Shown here in pieces: positions 33,765 through 42,876 of a stretch of 59,533 nucleotides of DNA. Position numbers and translations under genes: made by a program. The notes under the pieces are model-generated. The model worked only from the letters and a program-made list of their open reading frames with translations. It was not told where the DNA came from and did not search any database. Positions within the stretch are counted from its first letter, which is position 1, and the number at the start of each line of letters is the position of its first letter. Origin of the DNA: Bacteroidetes bacterium UBA4416 (GTDB taxonomy: Bacteria > Bacteroidota > Bacteroidia > B-17B0 > Aurantibacillaceae). Location: assembly GCA_002390745.1 (NCBI GenBank), contig DGQK01000077.1:1-59533 (forward strand). The letters are read 5' to 3'.

Positions 33765-35281
33765 TAGCTTCGGTGCGGCAGGGAGAGTTGTTTTACGAAG
33801 AGTTGCTTCATCAAAGGCATCCACACAAGGACAAATAGAACAAGTCCACCGTATAAGCTGATAAAGATCCATTTTTCGAACCAGGCGCGCCAGTAGTCAT
33901 TTACCAGCTGCATGTAAATGTGCGGCCAGGTTCTGTAAAGCTGGTTCTGGTAAGTGTATGCCTGATGCGGAGAGATCTGCTCATAGGTCGCGTAATCGTA
34001 ATCATAATGGTTGTAGTCAAACGAGTTGTAAAAAAACTCTTTGGAAATGAGGACGATGATAACCGGGAGCATCGGCAAGACCAAATAGGTGATCTGTGCG
34101 CAGATATTCTTAAACGGATCGAACTGCCTGGCAGGCAAAAAGCCCATAGCCGTAAACACAACAGCCACCAGCAGGGTTAAGAGCAGCAAGGCCAGGTAAG
34201 AGTCATTACCCGAACCAGTGAAACGGAAGAGCTGGCTGATAATAAAAAGAAGGATCGGAACAATGATGCAGGCAATGACCGTGAGGAGGAATTGTATCCA
34301 GGGTACCATTTTAAACAGCATCACCAGCAGCGACAGGTAGAAGCAGGTATAGAGGATGAAGTTCAGGAATTCGGTTTCCAACAGAAATAAGCTGCCGTAC
34401 TTGGCGTCAGAAACCCGGTTGAAAATCTGCTCCATTTCATTGCTGTTGAAATAACTGTGCTGGAAGTTATAGAACAGGCTGCTTTCCATTGGCGAATGTG
34501 CCCGCAGGTAGTTCGACCTGGCAAGCAGCGAGTCTTCTGAGATAGAGCCGTATCCGAGGACACAGTATTTTCTCCAGATGCCCTGGTAGTCGCGGATCAG
34601 CGTTTTGACCTGCTCATCGCTTTTAGCAGATGTGTAGATCTGCGCAATGGCATAAGAACTTAACAGGCCCCTATACTTCAGGGTATCGTACTTCATCAGC
34701 CAGGGCGTATAAGGATCGGATACCAACGGCTTTCTGAAATCGTAGTAGGTGAGTTGCGTAAGCGTATCGTAGGTAGATTCGTAGTTACTGACGTTATTTA
34801 TCAGGAAGGCTTCGCCTGCATTTAGTGTATTGATATCACTGATAAATTCCTCATCGCTCACTGTATGTGCCACCCGCGTATTGTAAATAGAGGTAAAGGG
34901 AATGGGAAAGCTGATGAAGATGAACACGCAGCAGAGGTTCAGGAAAAAAATCTTATAGGCGTCGGCCCAGCTTCGTTTTCCGAACTTTTTTTCGAGGTTG
35001 AAAATGATGTTGTGGTAAATCCAGAAACAAAGGGCAACGATCGCCAGGATGGTAAACAGGAAGTACCACAGGCCGAGGTCCTGCGTTTGCGACAGGTTAA
35101 TAGGAATGGCAAAGCCTGAGAGCGCCGACAGCGACCAGGTAATGAGGCCGTAAAACAGGACGAAATGAATTTTGCTGATCCAGGCTACCGGATGGTTAAG
35201 AAGCAGGTAGGCATCGATGCGCCTGAGAAATGGCGGAATTAATTTTTTCAAAACCGTTTTTTTAAGGGTAAAGATAAACAT
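33764..35281 (-). CDS. Hypothetical polytopic membrane protein
   Basis: A protein of about 505 residues with two N-terminal membrane helices (IHFVLFYGLITWSLSALSGF and LGLWYFLFTILAIVALCFWIY), another near residue 110, and a soluble region of about 200 residues. Four or five C-terminal helices follow, and the tail carries an unusual Tyr/Asp/His-rich stretch (SFDYNHYDYDYATYEQ). The family is not recognised. The ATG at 35281 directly follows a terminator T run, so a TTG at 35251 is another possible start. It overlaps the GSCFA gene and forms an operon with it and the nucleotidase. Confidence 0.65.
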   Translation of the reverse strand: MFIFTLKKTVLKKLIPPFLRRIDAYLLLNHPVAWISKIHFVLFYGLITWSLSALSGFAIPINLSQTQDLGLWYFLFTILAIVALCFWIYHNIIFNLEKKFGKRSWADAYKIFFLNLCCVFIFISFPIPFTSIYNTRVAHTVSDEEFISDINTLNAGEAFLINNVSNYESTYDTLTQLTYYDFRKPLVSDPYTPWLMKYDTLKYRGLLSSYAIAQIYTSAKSDEQVKTLIRDYQGIWRKYCVLGYGSISEDSLLARSNYLRAHSPMESSLFYNFQHSYFNSNEMEQIFNRVSDAKYGSLFLLETEFLNFILYTCFYLSLLVMLFKMVPWIQFLLTVIACIIVPILLFIISQLFRFTGSGNDSYLALLLLTLLVAVVFTAMGFLPARQFDPFKNICAQITYLVLPMLPVIIVLISKEFFYNSFDYNHYDYDYATYEQISPHQAYTYQNQLYRTWPHIYMQLVNDYWRAWFEKWIFISLYGGLVLFVLVWMPLMKQLFVKQLSLPHRS

Positions 35282-35282
35282 A

Positions 35283-35307
35283 AAAGGGCTACAAAATGCA
35301 GCCCTTT
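35283..35307 (-). terminator. Terminator of ndk
   Basis: AAAGGGCT and AGCCCTTT pair around a 9-base loop. On the minus strand TTTTA follows. It lies between ndk and the next minus-strand gene. Confidence 0.75.
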
Positions 35308-35333
35308 CAGTGGTATAAGATCAATGACCTTTA

Positions 35334-35753
35334 TTAGAAACGTTCGATCTGAGAAAAAAAGAAGTTCGCTTCGATGTTCGCGTTCTCATCGCTGTCGGAA
35401 CCGTGAACGGCATTGGCAGCAATCGATTTTGCAAACATCCTGCGGATGGTACCTTCTTCCGCTTTGGAAGGATCGGTAGCGCCGATAAGGGTCCTGTAGT
35501 CGCTTACCGCGTTATCTTTGGATAACACCGCTGCCACGATAGGCCCGCTGCTCATGTAGTCCACCAGCTCACCGTAGAAAGGACGCTCTTTGTGAACTTC
35601 GTAAAATTTACCGGCTGTTTCTCTGCTGAGTTTCAGGTATTTCATAGCGACGATCCTGAAACCGCCTTCGTTGATTTTTGCTAAAATAGGACCGATGTTG
35701 TTTGCTTCAACTGCATCGGGCTTGATCATTGTAAAAGTGATATTTCCTGCCAT
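35334..35753 (-). CDS. ndk: Nucleoside diphosphate kinase
   Basis: A 139-residue enzyme that moves the gamma phosphate of ATP to other nucleoside diphosphates. MAGNITFTMIKPDAVEANNI is the family's opening, FYEVHKERPFYGELVDYM and GPIVAAVL follow, and NAVHGSDSDENANIE contains the phosphorylated His. The length is normal. ATG 35753 follows a clear promoter, while an open frame further upstream to 35981 crosses that promoter and a hairpin element and was rejected. Confidence 0.96.
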   Translation of the reverse strand: MAGNITFTMIKPDAVEANNIGPILAKINEGGFRIVAMKYLKLSRETAGKFYEVHKERPFYGELVDYMSSGPIVAAVLSKDNAVSDYRTLIGATDPSKAEEGTIRRMFAKSIAANAVHGSDSDENANIEANFFFSQIERF

Positions 35754-35771
35754 TATTGTTTTTTTAGGCTG

Positions 35772-35801
35772 CAAAGATACACTTTTTGTAGTTATATCAA
35801 A
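35772..35801 (-). promoter_or_regulatory. Promoter of ndk
   Basis: On the minus strand TTTG (35798-35801) lies 18 bases before TATCTTTG (35772-35779), a full match to the Bacteroidota consensus. Confidence 0.8.
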
Positions 35802-35831
35802 CAATGGGAAATAAAACATCATCCGGGCGTT

Positions 35832-35930
35832 CCCTTCCGCAACAGAACGCGGAAGGGCCGGGCTTTGCGTTGCAATTCCCGTCACGACACCTCGTGACGG
35901 GAGATTTCCACTGCAATCCCTAACGCAAAC
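35832..35930. repeat. Compound hairpin element between ndk and the DHH gene
   Basis: CCCTTCCGC/GCGGAAGGG (35832-35857) is a perfect 9-bp stem. TCCCGTCACGA/TCGTGACGGGA (35877-35902) is a perfect 11-bp stem with a 4-base loop. The second is enclosed by an outer pair TTTGCGTT (35864-35871) and AACGCAAA (35923-35930). The layout looks like a structured interspersed repeat rather than a terminator. Confidence 0.65.
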
Positions 35931-35944
35931 CCCGATAAAAACCT

Positions 35945-35952
35945 TAAATTTG
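35945..35952 (+). promoter_or_regulatory. -7 element directly before the DHH phosphoesterase gene
   Basis: TAAATTTG ends seven bases before the ATG at 35960. Transcription would begin at or next to the start codon. No -33 box is clear. Confidence 0.5.
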
Positions 35953-35959
35953 CCACACC

Positions 35960-36979
35960 ATGCAAAAAGACCCCTTTCCAAAGTTTAAAGCCCTCTTAAA
36001 AAAATCGGACAACATCGTCATCGTCACACATTTCAATCCCGACGGTGATGCCATGGGCTCTTCCCTGGCACTTTACAATTACCTCCAGAAAACAGGCAAA
36101 AACGTGTCGGTCATCACACCGAACGATTACCCCGATTTCCTGCAATGGCTGCCGGGTAATAAATCGGTGGTGGAATACAGCAATAAACCCAAAAAAGCAG
36201 CAAGCCTCATCGCCAAATGCGACCTGATCTTTACGCTCGATTTCAATAATTACTCCAGGCTGGAAGGCCTCGGCGACCTGCTAAAAGAGTCGGAAGCGGC
36301 CAAGATCCTCATCGATCACCACCAGCAGCCCGATACCTATGCCACGCTCATGTACCACGATGTCAAAGCCTGCTCCACCTGCGAGCTGATCTATGAATTC
36401 ATCGTTGGCCTGGGCGGAAAAAAGATGATCGACCGGGAAATAGCTTCATGCCTCTATACTGGCATTATGACGGATACAGGCTCTTTCCGTTTCGACAGTG
36501 TGACACCGGTCACGCACCACATCCTGGCACACCTGCTGGAAACCGGCATCGTGCCGAGCGATATCCACTCCGCCATCTACGATACCTACAGCGAAAGCCG
36601 GATGCGGCTCCTCGGCTACTGCCTTACCGAAAAGATGGTCGTGCTTCCCGAATACCAGACAGCTTATATTTCGCTGAGTGAGCAAGAGCTCAACCGTTTC
36701 CAGCATAAAAAAGGCGACACAGAAGGCATTGTCAACTATCCCTTCTCCATTAAAGGCATCCGTTTTTGCGCCTTCTTCAGCGAAGGTGATGGAAAGATCA
36801 AGATCTCTTTCCGCAGCAAAGGCAAATTCGATGTCAACCAGTTCGCACGCAAGCATTTCAATGGAGGCGGGCACATCAACGCCGCCGGCGGAAGAGGCAA
36901 TGTCAATAAGCTCGATGCCACCATCACCGAATTTCTGGCCTTATTACCGGATTATAAAAAAGAGATCCTGAAGAAGTAG
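35960..36979 (+). CDS. DHH/DHHA1 phosphoesterase (NrnA-like oligoribonuclease/pAp phosphatase)
   Basis: A 339-residue soluble enzyme. The metal motifs of the DHH family are all present: VTHFNPDGDAMGSSLAL near residue 24, LDFNNY near residue 93, KILIDHHQQPD near residue 115 (the DHH triplet) and GIMTDTGSFRF near residue 168. The C-terminal DHHA1 domain holds FNGGGHINAAGG near residue 308. NrnA-like enzymes degrade very short RNAs and 3'-phosphoadenosine 5'-phosphate with manganese. Some relatives act on cyclic dinucleotides, so the exact substrate is open. Confidence 0.88.
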   Translation: MQKDPFPKFKALLKKSDNIVIVTHFNPDGDAMGSSLALYNYLQKTGKNVSVITPNDYPDFLQWLPGNKSVVEYSNKPKKAASLIAKCDLIFTLDFNNYSRLEGLGDLLKESEAAKILIDHHQQPDTYATLMYHDVKACSTCELIYEFIVGLGGKKMIDREIASCLYTGIMTDTGSFRFDSVTPVTHHILAHLLETGIVPSDIHSAIYDTYSESRMRLLGYCLTEKMVVLPEYQTAYISLSEQELNRFQHKKGDTEGIVNYPFSIKGIRFCAFFSEGDGKIKISFRSKGKFDVNQFARKHFNGGGHINAAGGRGNVNKLDATITEFLALLPDYKKEILKK

Positions 36980-37012
36980 TAGCCACTACGTGATCCTTTT
37001 TTTTAAGATGTT

Positions 37013-37037
37013 TCCCCTTCCCGGAGCGGGCAGGGGA
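37013..37037. repeat. GC-rich inverted repeat between convergent genes
   Basis: TCCCCT-CCCG and CGGG-AGGGGA pair around GAG with one unpaired base on each side. It lies between the convergent DHH and esterase genes and resembles REP-type palindromes. A weak GTAGT/ACTAC stem before a run of eight T (about 36976-37002) may end the DHH transcript. Confidence 0.5.
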
Positions 37038-37045
37038 GGATCGTT

Positions 37046-38185
37046 CTACTCTTTTATAAATTTCAGTTTCCCGATCTCTTTCCCTTCGCTCAGCACCGAC
37101 AACAGGTACATGCCCGGTGCTAGCGTTGAGGTGTTGATTTGTCCGCCGGAAGACGCTTCCCTAATCAGGACATGGCCCGGGAGATCGGAGATAACAATTG
37201 TGCTTGGTTTGCCATTATTCTCGAAGCTTACATGCAACACATCGTTCGCCGGATTAGGATACACGTTCAAGTTAGCCTGTTGTTGTTCCATGTTCCGGAC
37301 AGAGGTTAAGGTATTGAGCCTGTACTTTCTGAAAAAGCGCCAGATCTCCACCGAGGCATTAAAATCCTGGTTGGTAACGCCCACGGTAAACGGCGCTCCC
37401 GGCCAGGTATGCCCGCCGCCGATGATTTTGTACAGCTCTACACTACTCCCCGAGTTGCCATTGCTGTATACATAATGTTCGGCAGTGCAACCGTCGCTGG
37501 TATTGGTATTAGGGACGTTGCTGAAGGCGGGAGTTGGGTTGCAGCCGTTTTTTCTGACCCAATAGCTCACCACCGAGTCGATCGGCAGGGAGGTCGCACT
37601 TCCAGTGTAGGGCACTGTACCATCGGCAGTGCCATGGATCTGCATCATCGGAACAGGCCGGTTGGCATGGCAGTTTGTGCCGGCCTGGGTTGTGAACATG
37701 GCTCCTGTAACGGAAGCAATAGCAGTGATGCGGTTGCTGAGCTCGCAGGCCAGGGTCTGGCTCATATAGCCGCCATTGCTCATGCCGGTAGCATACACCG
37801 CGTTCATATCAATGTTATAGCTGAGCTTCAGGGAATCGATGAGATGATCGAGAAAGCCTTTGTCGTCTACGAGCGTTGGCGAAATGCCTGCATTCCAGAA
37901 AGGCTGCCCCATATACATGGTGCCCTGAGGAAACACCATCAGGAAATTAGCGGTGTCGGCAATAGGCGAAAAATTGCTGTAAAGCTGCTGGGCGGCAGCG
38001 TTGCTGGTATAGCCGTGCATATTGATGATGAGCGGCCTCGCGCTGGACGCATTGTATATGGCAGGTACGTAAAGCCTGTAGGAGCGGTAAATGCCGCCGG
38101 CAAATATGCTGTCGACCACGGTGGTTTGTGAAAAGCTGCTGAAGGTGCAGGCCAGTAAAGTAAGCGAGAGTAATTGTTTGATCAT
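37046..38185 (-). CDS. Secreted PHB-depolymerase/feruloyl-esterase-like hydrolase with T9SS sorting domain
   Basis: A 379-residue secreted alpha/beta hydrolase with signal MIKQLLSLTLLACTFSSFSQ. The motifs are RPLIINMHGYTSNAA (oxyanion region), YATGMSNGGYMSQTLA (nucleophile Ser in GxSxG), MMQIHGTADGTVPYTGS (acid Asp) and IIGGGHTWPGAP (His). This is the LpqC/PHB-depolymerase esterase pattern, which also includes feruloyl and acetyl-xylan esterases. The C-terminal 75 residues are a T9SS sorting domain (NVYPNPANDVLHVSF, then LAPGMYLLSVL), so the enzyme is exported across the outer membrane. The natural ester substrate is unknown. Confidence 0.88.
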   Translation of the reverse strand: MIKQLLSLTLLACTFSSFSQTTVVDSIFAGGIYRSYRLYVPAIYNASSARPLIINMHGYTSNAAAQQLYSNFSPIADTANFLMVFPQGTMYMGQPFWNAGISPTLVDDKGFLDHLIDSLKLSYNIDMNAVYATGMSNGGYMSQTLACELSNRITAIASVTGAMFTTQAGTNCHANRPVPMMQIHGTADGTVPYTGSATSLPIDSVVSYWVRKNGCNPTPAFSNVPNTNTSDGCTAEHYVYSNGNSGSSVELYKIIGGGHTWPGAPFTVGVTNQDFNASVEIWRFFRKYRLNTLTSVRNMEQQQANLNVYPNPANDVLHVSFENNGKPSTIVISDLPGHVLIREASSGGQINTSTLAPGMYLLSVLSEGKEIGKLKFIKE

Positions 38186-38522
38186 GTGTTAACGGCTGAA
38201 AATACATCTCTAAGATACAAAAAAAATAGCGATAGAGAAATACCGGTATTTTAATCAGGATCAGCTGCAAATTGTTCCCTTAAACGGCCTTCATGGAACG
38301 CAGGGCATTTTAAAGCGAAATACGGTTTAAACCATCTTAGTTGGTGTAGTGATCGAGGGATCTATTTTCTTTATATCTGTTCGGCCTGCGCTGGTCCAGT
38401 GTTATCCTGCCTGCCCGAATCATGTGCTTTATCCGCCTTCCATTGCCAGTCATGATCCCTGCTCTATTTTCTTGATTTTATCCCGAATTACATGTACATT
38501 CGTTCTCTTAAATTTGACATTT
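38186..38522. other. Gene-free divergent region with a palindrome
   Basis: The palindrome AAATACCGGTATTT lies at 38238-38251, near the start of the esterase gene. A -7 element TAAATTTG (38509-38516) sits six bases before the maeB ATG. An open frame that extends maeB back to 38349 has unlikely protein sequence and is not a gene. Confidence 0.5.
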
Positions 38523-40793
38523 ATGGCTAAATTCAGAAAGCAGGACGCTTTAGATTACCACTCCCAGGGAAGACCCGGAAAAATAGAAGTAATACCCACC
38601 AAACCATACAGTACTCAAAGAGACCTCACCTTAGCCTATTCTCCCGGCGTTGCAGAGCCTTGCCTGGAAATCGAAAAGAACCCGGAAGATGCTTATAAAT
38701 ATACCGCCAAGGGGAACCTTGTGGCGGTTATTTCCAATGGTACCGCCGTGCTTGGCTTAGGCGACATCGGCGCGCTGGCCTCCAAGCCCGTGATGGAAGG
38801 AAAAGGCCTCCTGTTCAAGATCTTTGCCGACATCGATGTGTTTGATATCGAAGTAGACACGAAGAACATTGATGAGTTCGTGAATACCGTCAAGAATATC
38901 GCTCCTACCTTCGGGGGCATTAACCTCGAAGACATCAAAGCACCCGAGTGTTTTGAGATCGAGCGCCGCCTGAAAGAGGAATTGAATATCCCTTTAATGC
39001 ATGACGATCAGCATGGTACGGCCATTATTTCATCGGCAGGTTTACTGAATGCCGTAGAACTTTCGGGCAAGAAAATGGATGAGGTAAAGCTCGTGATCAA
39101 CGGGGCCGGTGCTTCCGCCAACTCCTGCGCCAAAATGTATATTGCCGTGGGAGTGAAGAAAGAGAACATCACCATGCTCGATAGCAAAGGCGTGATTCAC
39201 AAAGGAAGAAAAGACCTCGACCAATACAAGTCCTTTTTTGCATCGGACAATACAACGATCAATACGCTGGACGAAGCTATCAAAGGCGCCGACGTATTTG
39301 TAGGGCTTTCCAAAGGAAACATCCTGTCGCAGGATATGGTGCGTTCGATGGCACCTAACTGCATCGTATTTGCCTTAGCCAATCCTACTCCCGAAATTTC
39401 TTACGAGGATGCCCTGGCTTCGCGCCAGGATATCATCATGGCGACAGGCCGCAGCGACCATCCTAACCAGGTGAATAACGTTTTGGGCTTTCCGTTTATT
39501 TTCAGGGGAGCGCTCGATGTGAGGGCAACCAGCATCAACGAAGACATGAAGCTGGCAGCAGCGCTGGCTATTGCACGCCTCGCCAAAGAACCTGTTCCCG
39601 ATTATGTGAACCTCGCCTATGGCTCCAAAAACCTGAGCTTCGGCACAGATTATATCATTCCGAAACCGATCGACAACCGACTGATCTCTACGGTGAGCTC
39701 TGCCGTTGCTAAGGCAGCCATCGATAGCGGTGTGGCCAAGCACATCATCACCGATTGGGATGCTTATGCCAATGAGCTCGAAAACCGCTTAGGCAAGAAT
39801 AACAAGCTGATGAGGAGCGTGGCCAACAAGGCCAAGTCGAACCCGAAACGTGTGGTGTTTACAGAAGCCGATACGTATAAGATCCTGAAAGCTGCCCAGG
39901 TAGCTAAAGACGAAGGCATTGCCAAGCCAATTTTATTAGGCAATAAAGAAAAGATCCTTTCCCTGATCGAAGAACATGGCCTCGATATGGGCAATATTCC
40001 GATCATTGATACCTGGCTGCCGGAAGAAGAAGAGCGCCGTAACGAATTTGGTGACCTGCTCTGGAAGAAACGTCAGCGCCGCGGCCTCACGCAATACGAC
40101 GCCCGCAAACTGATGCGCGACCGGAATTACTTCGGCGCTTCTATGGTCGAGCTGGGGCTGGCAGATGCGATGATCTCCGGGCTCACCCGTAAATACGGCG
40201 CACCTATCAAGCCGGCTTTGGATATTATTGGTGTGCAGGACGACGTAAGCCGTGTGGCAGGTTTATACATTATGGTAACCAAGCGCGGGCCTTACTTTTT
40301 TGCAGATACGACAATGAACGCCGACCCTACAGCACAGCAGCTGGCCGATATTGCTGCGCTTACGGCCAGCACGGTGAAGCAGTTCAATATTACGCCGAAA
40401 ATTGCGATGTTGTCTTATTCCAACTTCGGCTCTGCGGAAGGCGAGGTGCCTAAGAAAGTACAGCAGGCGGTTAAGATCCTCCATGATAATTATCCGGGAC
40501 TGATCGTGGATGGCGACATTCAGGCCAACTTCGCGGTGAACAACGAATTGCTGAAAGAGCAGTTTCCATTCAGTTCATTGGTAGACCGTGATGTGAATAC
40601 TTTTATTTTCCCGAACCTGGCGGCAGGTAACATTGCCTACAAGCTCATGCAGGAGCTGGGAGGCGCAGAAGCCATTGGCCCTGTGCTGATGGGCCTGAAG
40701 AAACCGGTGCATGTGTTGCAGCTGGGTTCTTCGGTGCGCGAGATCGTAAATATGATTACGATTGCGGTCGTAGATGCGCAGGAAAAGCGTTAA
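38523..40793 (+). CDS. maeB: NADP-dependent malic enzyme with phosphotransacetylase domain
   Basis: A 756-residue enzyme that decarboxylates malate to pyruvate with reduction of NADP. The malic-enzyme part (about residues 1-420) has LAYSPGVAEPC (37-47), GLGDIGALASKPVMEGK (78-94), MHDDQHGTA (159-167, metal Asp) and the dinucleotide motif INGAGASAN (192-200). From about residue 430 to the end is a phosphotransacetylase-like domain (RVVFTEADTYKILKAAQ, GPYFFADTTMNADPT, DGDIQANFAVN), which is regulatory in MaeB proteins. The length is the family standard. ATG 38523 begins the conserved N-terminus. Confidence 0.95.
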   Translation: MAKFRKQDALDYHSQGRPGKIEVIPTKPYSTQRDLTLAYSPGVAEPCLEIEKNPEDAYKYTAKGNLVAVISNGTAVLGLGDIGALASKPVMEGKGLLFKIFADIDVFDIEVDTKNIDEFVNTVKNIAPTFGGINLEDIKAPECFEIERRLKEELNIPLMHDDQHGTAIISSAGLLNAVELSGKKMDEVKLVINGAGASANSCAKMYIAVGVKKENITMLDSKGVIHKGRKDLDQYKSFFASDNTTINTLDEAIKGADVFVGLSKGNILSQDMVRSMAPNCIVFALANPTPEISYEDALASRQDIIMATGRSDHPNQVNNVLGFPFIFRGALDVRATSINEDMKLAAALAIARLAKEPVPDYVNLAYGSKNLSFGTDYIIPKPIDNRLISTVSSAVAKAAIDSGVAKHIITDWDAYANELENRLGKNNKLMRSVANKAKSNPKRVVFTEADTYKILKAAQVAKDEGIAKPILLGNKEKILSLIEEHGLDMGNIPIIDTWLPEEEERRNEFGDLLWKKRQRRGLTQYDARKLMRDRNYFGASMVELGLADAMISGLTRKYGAPIKPALDIIGVQDDVSRVAGLYIMVTKRGPYFFADTTMNADPTAQQLADIAALTASTVKQFNITPKIAMLSYSNFGSAEGEVPKKVQQAVKILHDNYPGLIVDGDIQANFAVNNELLKEQFPFSSLVDRDVNTFIFPNLAAGNIAYKLMQELGGAEAIGPVLMGLKKPVHVLQLGSSVREIVNMITIAVVDAQEKR

Positions 40794-41131
40794 CAAGAAC
40801 TCCAACAGCTAACCTACTGTGTAAAAGCATAAGCCATCAGGGCTTATGCTTTTTTGTTATGTGTTGTGTGCATTTGAATACACGAAGCCTTTGCGGTTTT
40901 GGATCCTGACGAATGCTTTTTGAATTCACTCACTCATGCCCGGTCGCTTTTCACCAAACAGGCTTGTTTTTTTTTCCTCGCAGCATGTGGGGATGCACTG
41001 TCTGAAAAGTTGTTTTTACTCAAAAAAATGCCCGAAATTTTTATTCATTGAGTGAGCTGTCACTAAATCCCTCCACGGCATCTGTTTTGTGATGTTATTT
41101 TTATCCCAATAATCATCAAAACAATTTTAAA
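40794..41131. other. Gene-free region after maeB
   Basis: Apart from the maeB terminator, nothing recognised lies in these 338 bases. Imperfect inverted copies of a CTCACTCA-type sequence occur near 40926 and 41048 without evident meaning. Confidence 0.4.
40823..40856 (+). terminator. Terminator of maeB
   Basis: AAGCATAAGCC and GGCTTATGCTT pair perfectly around a 5-base loop and are followed by TTTTT. Confidence 0.9.
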
Positions 41132-42517
41132 ATGAAAACAAAAACACTTTTTACGTTGGCTTTATCGGTAATGGTAGGATCTTTGAGTGCGCAGGTGGTT
41201 CCGTTCGCAGGCAATGGTATAATAGGTTATAGCGGAGATGGCGGGCCGGCATCCCAGGCTTCTCTGAATATGGTGGCTCACGCAACAAGCGATGCTTCGG
41301 GTAATTTTTATATCTCGGATGTTGGTAATTACGACATTCGAAAGGTGAATGCCGCCGGTATCATCAGCACGTATGCAGGAAGCCAGGTGCCTGGCTATTC
41401 GGGAGATGGTGGTGCGGCTACGCTTGCTACCTTGTCGGGCAATACCATCAATAAGCTCGATGCAGCAGGTAATCTGTATATCCTGGACCAATACGGTACA
41501 CGTATCCGAAAAGTTACACCATCCGGAACGATCACAACAATAGCCGGCGCCACCCATGCCAGCACGGTGAGCAGCGGCTACACAGGCGACGGTGGTCCGG
41601 CACTTGCCGCCGAGATACAGGCTACAGACATGGCAATAGACCTGACCGGAACTATTTACTTGTGCCAGTTCAATCAGCATGTTGTTAGAAAAATAACAAC
41701 GGGCGGTGTGATCACCACTATTGCCGGTAACGGCACTCCGGGTTTTTCCGGTGATGGCGGCCCTGCAACAGCGGCTCAGTTATCGCTTCCGGTGAGCCTT
41801 GAAACAGATAATGCAGGCAATCTTTTTATTATGGATCAGGGTAATTACAGGATTCGTAAGGTGAATGCTGCCGGCGTTATATCCACCTATGCAGGTAGCG
41901 GAACTGCCGGGTATTCCGGAGACGGTGGCGTAGCCACGTCGGGCAATCTGTTGTTCTCGTCAGGTTTTTTCAGCGTCAGCGGCGGGCGTATGGCAATGAA
42001 TGCAAGTAACGAGCTTTGTTTTACGGCGACATCCACAACCCCCAAAATCCTTATCCGTAAGGTTAGCGCTTCCGGTATCCTGTCCACCATCGTTGACAGT
42101 ACCAGCCTGGCGGGTACAGGCAATGATCTGGCATACATTCACATCGACAACCTGAACAATCTGTATTTTACAAGTGCTAATAATATTTGTGGGATAGATT
42201 ATATTCCCGGTGCGCCGATCATGAAGCTGTCGCTTAATCCTGAAAGTACCACCGGTATCGAAGCAATGGACTTCGGTAATAACCTCGTAAACGTATATCC
42301 CATGCCATGTAACGGGCAATTCACCTTAAAGACCGGGCTTCCTCAGGAAGCTTCCCTTACACTATTCGACATCAGTGGAAAAGAAGTATACACCTTGCCA
42401 CTTTCGGAAAAGGAAACAAGCATCGATGTCAGCCATTTGGCAGAAGGGAACTATGTGGCGAGGATCAAAGGCAATGGCCTTACTGTCACCAAACAAATCG
42501 TTGTTCAAAAACACTAA
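41132..42517 (+). CDS. Secreted NHL-repeat protein with T9SS sorting domain
   Basis: A 461-residue secreted protein with signal MKTKTLFTLALSVMVGSLSAQ. Five blocks repeat a FAGxGxxGYSGDGGxAT motif followed by a strand-turn unit such as DASGNFYISDVGNYDIRKVN, typical of NHL beta-propeller blades (for example IAGNGTPGFSGDGGPATAAQ near residue 198 and YAGSGTAGYSGDGGVATSG near residue 254). The C-terminus is a T9SS sorting domain (NVYPMPCNGQFTLKTG, then LAEGNYVARIKG, ending VVQKH). It should form a surface-exposed propeller, with unknown ligand. Confidence 0.87.
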   Translation: MKTKTLFTLALSVMVGSLSAQVVPFAGNGIIGYSGDGGPASQASLNMVAHATSDASGNFYISDVGNYDIRKVNAAGIISTYAGSQVPGYSGDGGAATLATLSGNTINKLDAAGNLYILDQYGTRIRKVTPSGTITTIAGATHASTVSSGYTGDGGPALAAEIQATDMAIDLTGTIYLCQFNQHVVRKITTGGVITTIAGNGTPGFSGDGGPATAAQLSLPVSLETDNAGNLFIMDQGNYRIRKVNAAGVISTYAGSGTAGYSGDGGVATSGNLLFSSGFFSVSGGRMAMNASNELCFTATSTTPKILIRKVSASGILSTIVDSTSLAGTGNDLAYIHIDNLNNLYFTSANNICGIDYIPGAPIMKLSLNPESTTGIEAMDFGNNLVNVYPMPCNGQFTLKTGLPQEASLTLFDISGKEVYTLPLSEKETSIDVSHLAEGNYVARIKGNGLTVTKQIVVQKH

Positions 42518-42601
42518 CATTTAATGCATAATATATGGTATTAAACATACATGGTTTTCCGGGATAGTGTATTAAGTTTGAGCTGATCATGATTTAATGG
42601 G

Positions 42602-42634
42602 AAAAGGAGCGGACGGGGGTTCGCTCCTTTTTTA
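42602..42634 (+). terminator. Terminator of the NHL-repeat gene
   Basis: AAAGGAGCG and CGCTCCTTT pair around a 10-base loop and are followed by TTT. Confidence 0.85.
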
Positions 42635-42803
42635 TGCTTTAATATGAAGGTTTGGTATATTTTTGGAGTATAGAATATGGAACTGTCGATTAATGCATTG
42701 TTGCCTGCGATAAGCGGGTTTTGCTGTTGAAAAAAAGAGCTGCTTGCTACAAAAAGTAGAATACTGATAAATAGGTATTTTGAGGAAAGGTTATTAACAA
42801 GTA

Positions 42804-42835
42804 TTGTTTTTCAGAAATGCTTTTAGGTATTTTTG
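42804..42835 (+). promoter_or_regulatory. Promoter of the OmpH-RHS operon
   Basis: TTG (42804-42806) and TATTTTTG (42828-42835) are 21 bases apart, close to the Bacteroidota consensus. It is the only convincing promoter before the five-gene operon that begins at 42877. Confidence 0.55.
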
Positions 42836-42876
42836 CGATGAAAAGTTGAACACTTCTTCTGTCCCCTTCTAATCTT

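Larger units (their letters stand above)
42518..42876. other. Gene-free region before the RHS operon
   Basis: 359 bases that hold the terminator of the NHL-repeat gene and the promoter of the next operon. Nothing else was recognised. Confidence 0.5.

Noticed and set aside
35754..35981. N-terminal extension of ndk to 35981
   Set aside because: The extension crosses the ndk promoter and the hairpin element. The family's N-terminus begins at 35753.
36990..37475. 161-codon plus-strand open frame over the esterase gene
   Set aside because: It is antisense to the conserved T9SS sorting domain and esterase C-terminus and has no promoter or motif.
38349..38522. N-terminal extension of maeB to 38349
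   Set aside because: The extra 58 residues have no family counterpart and the conserved start is at 38523, just behind a -7 element.
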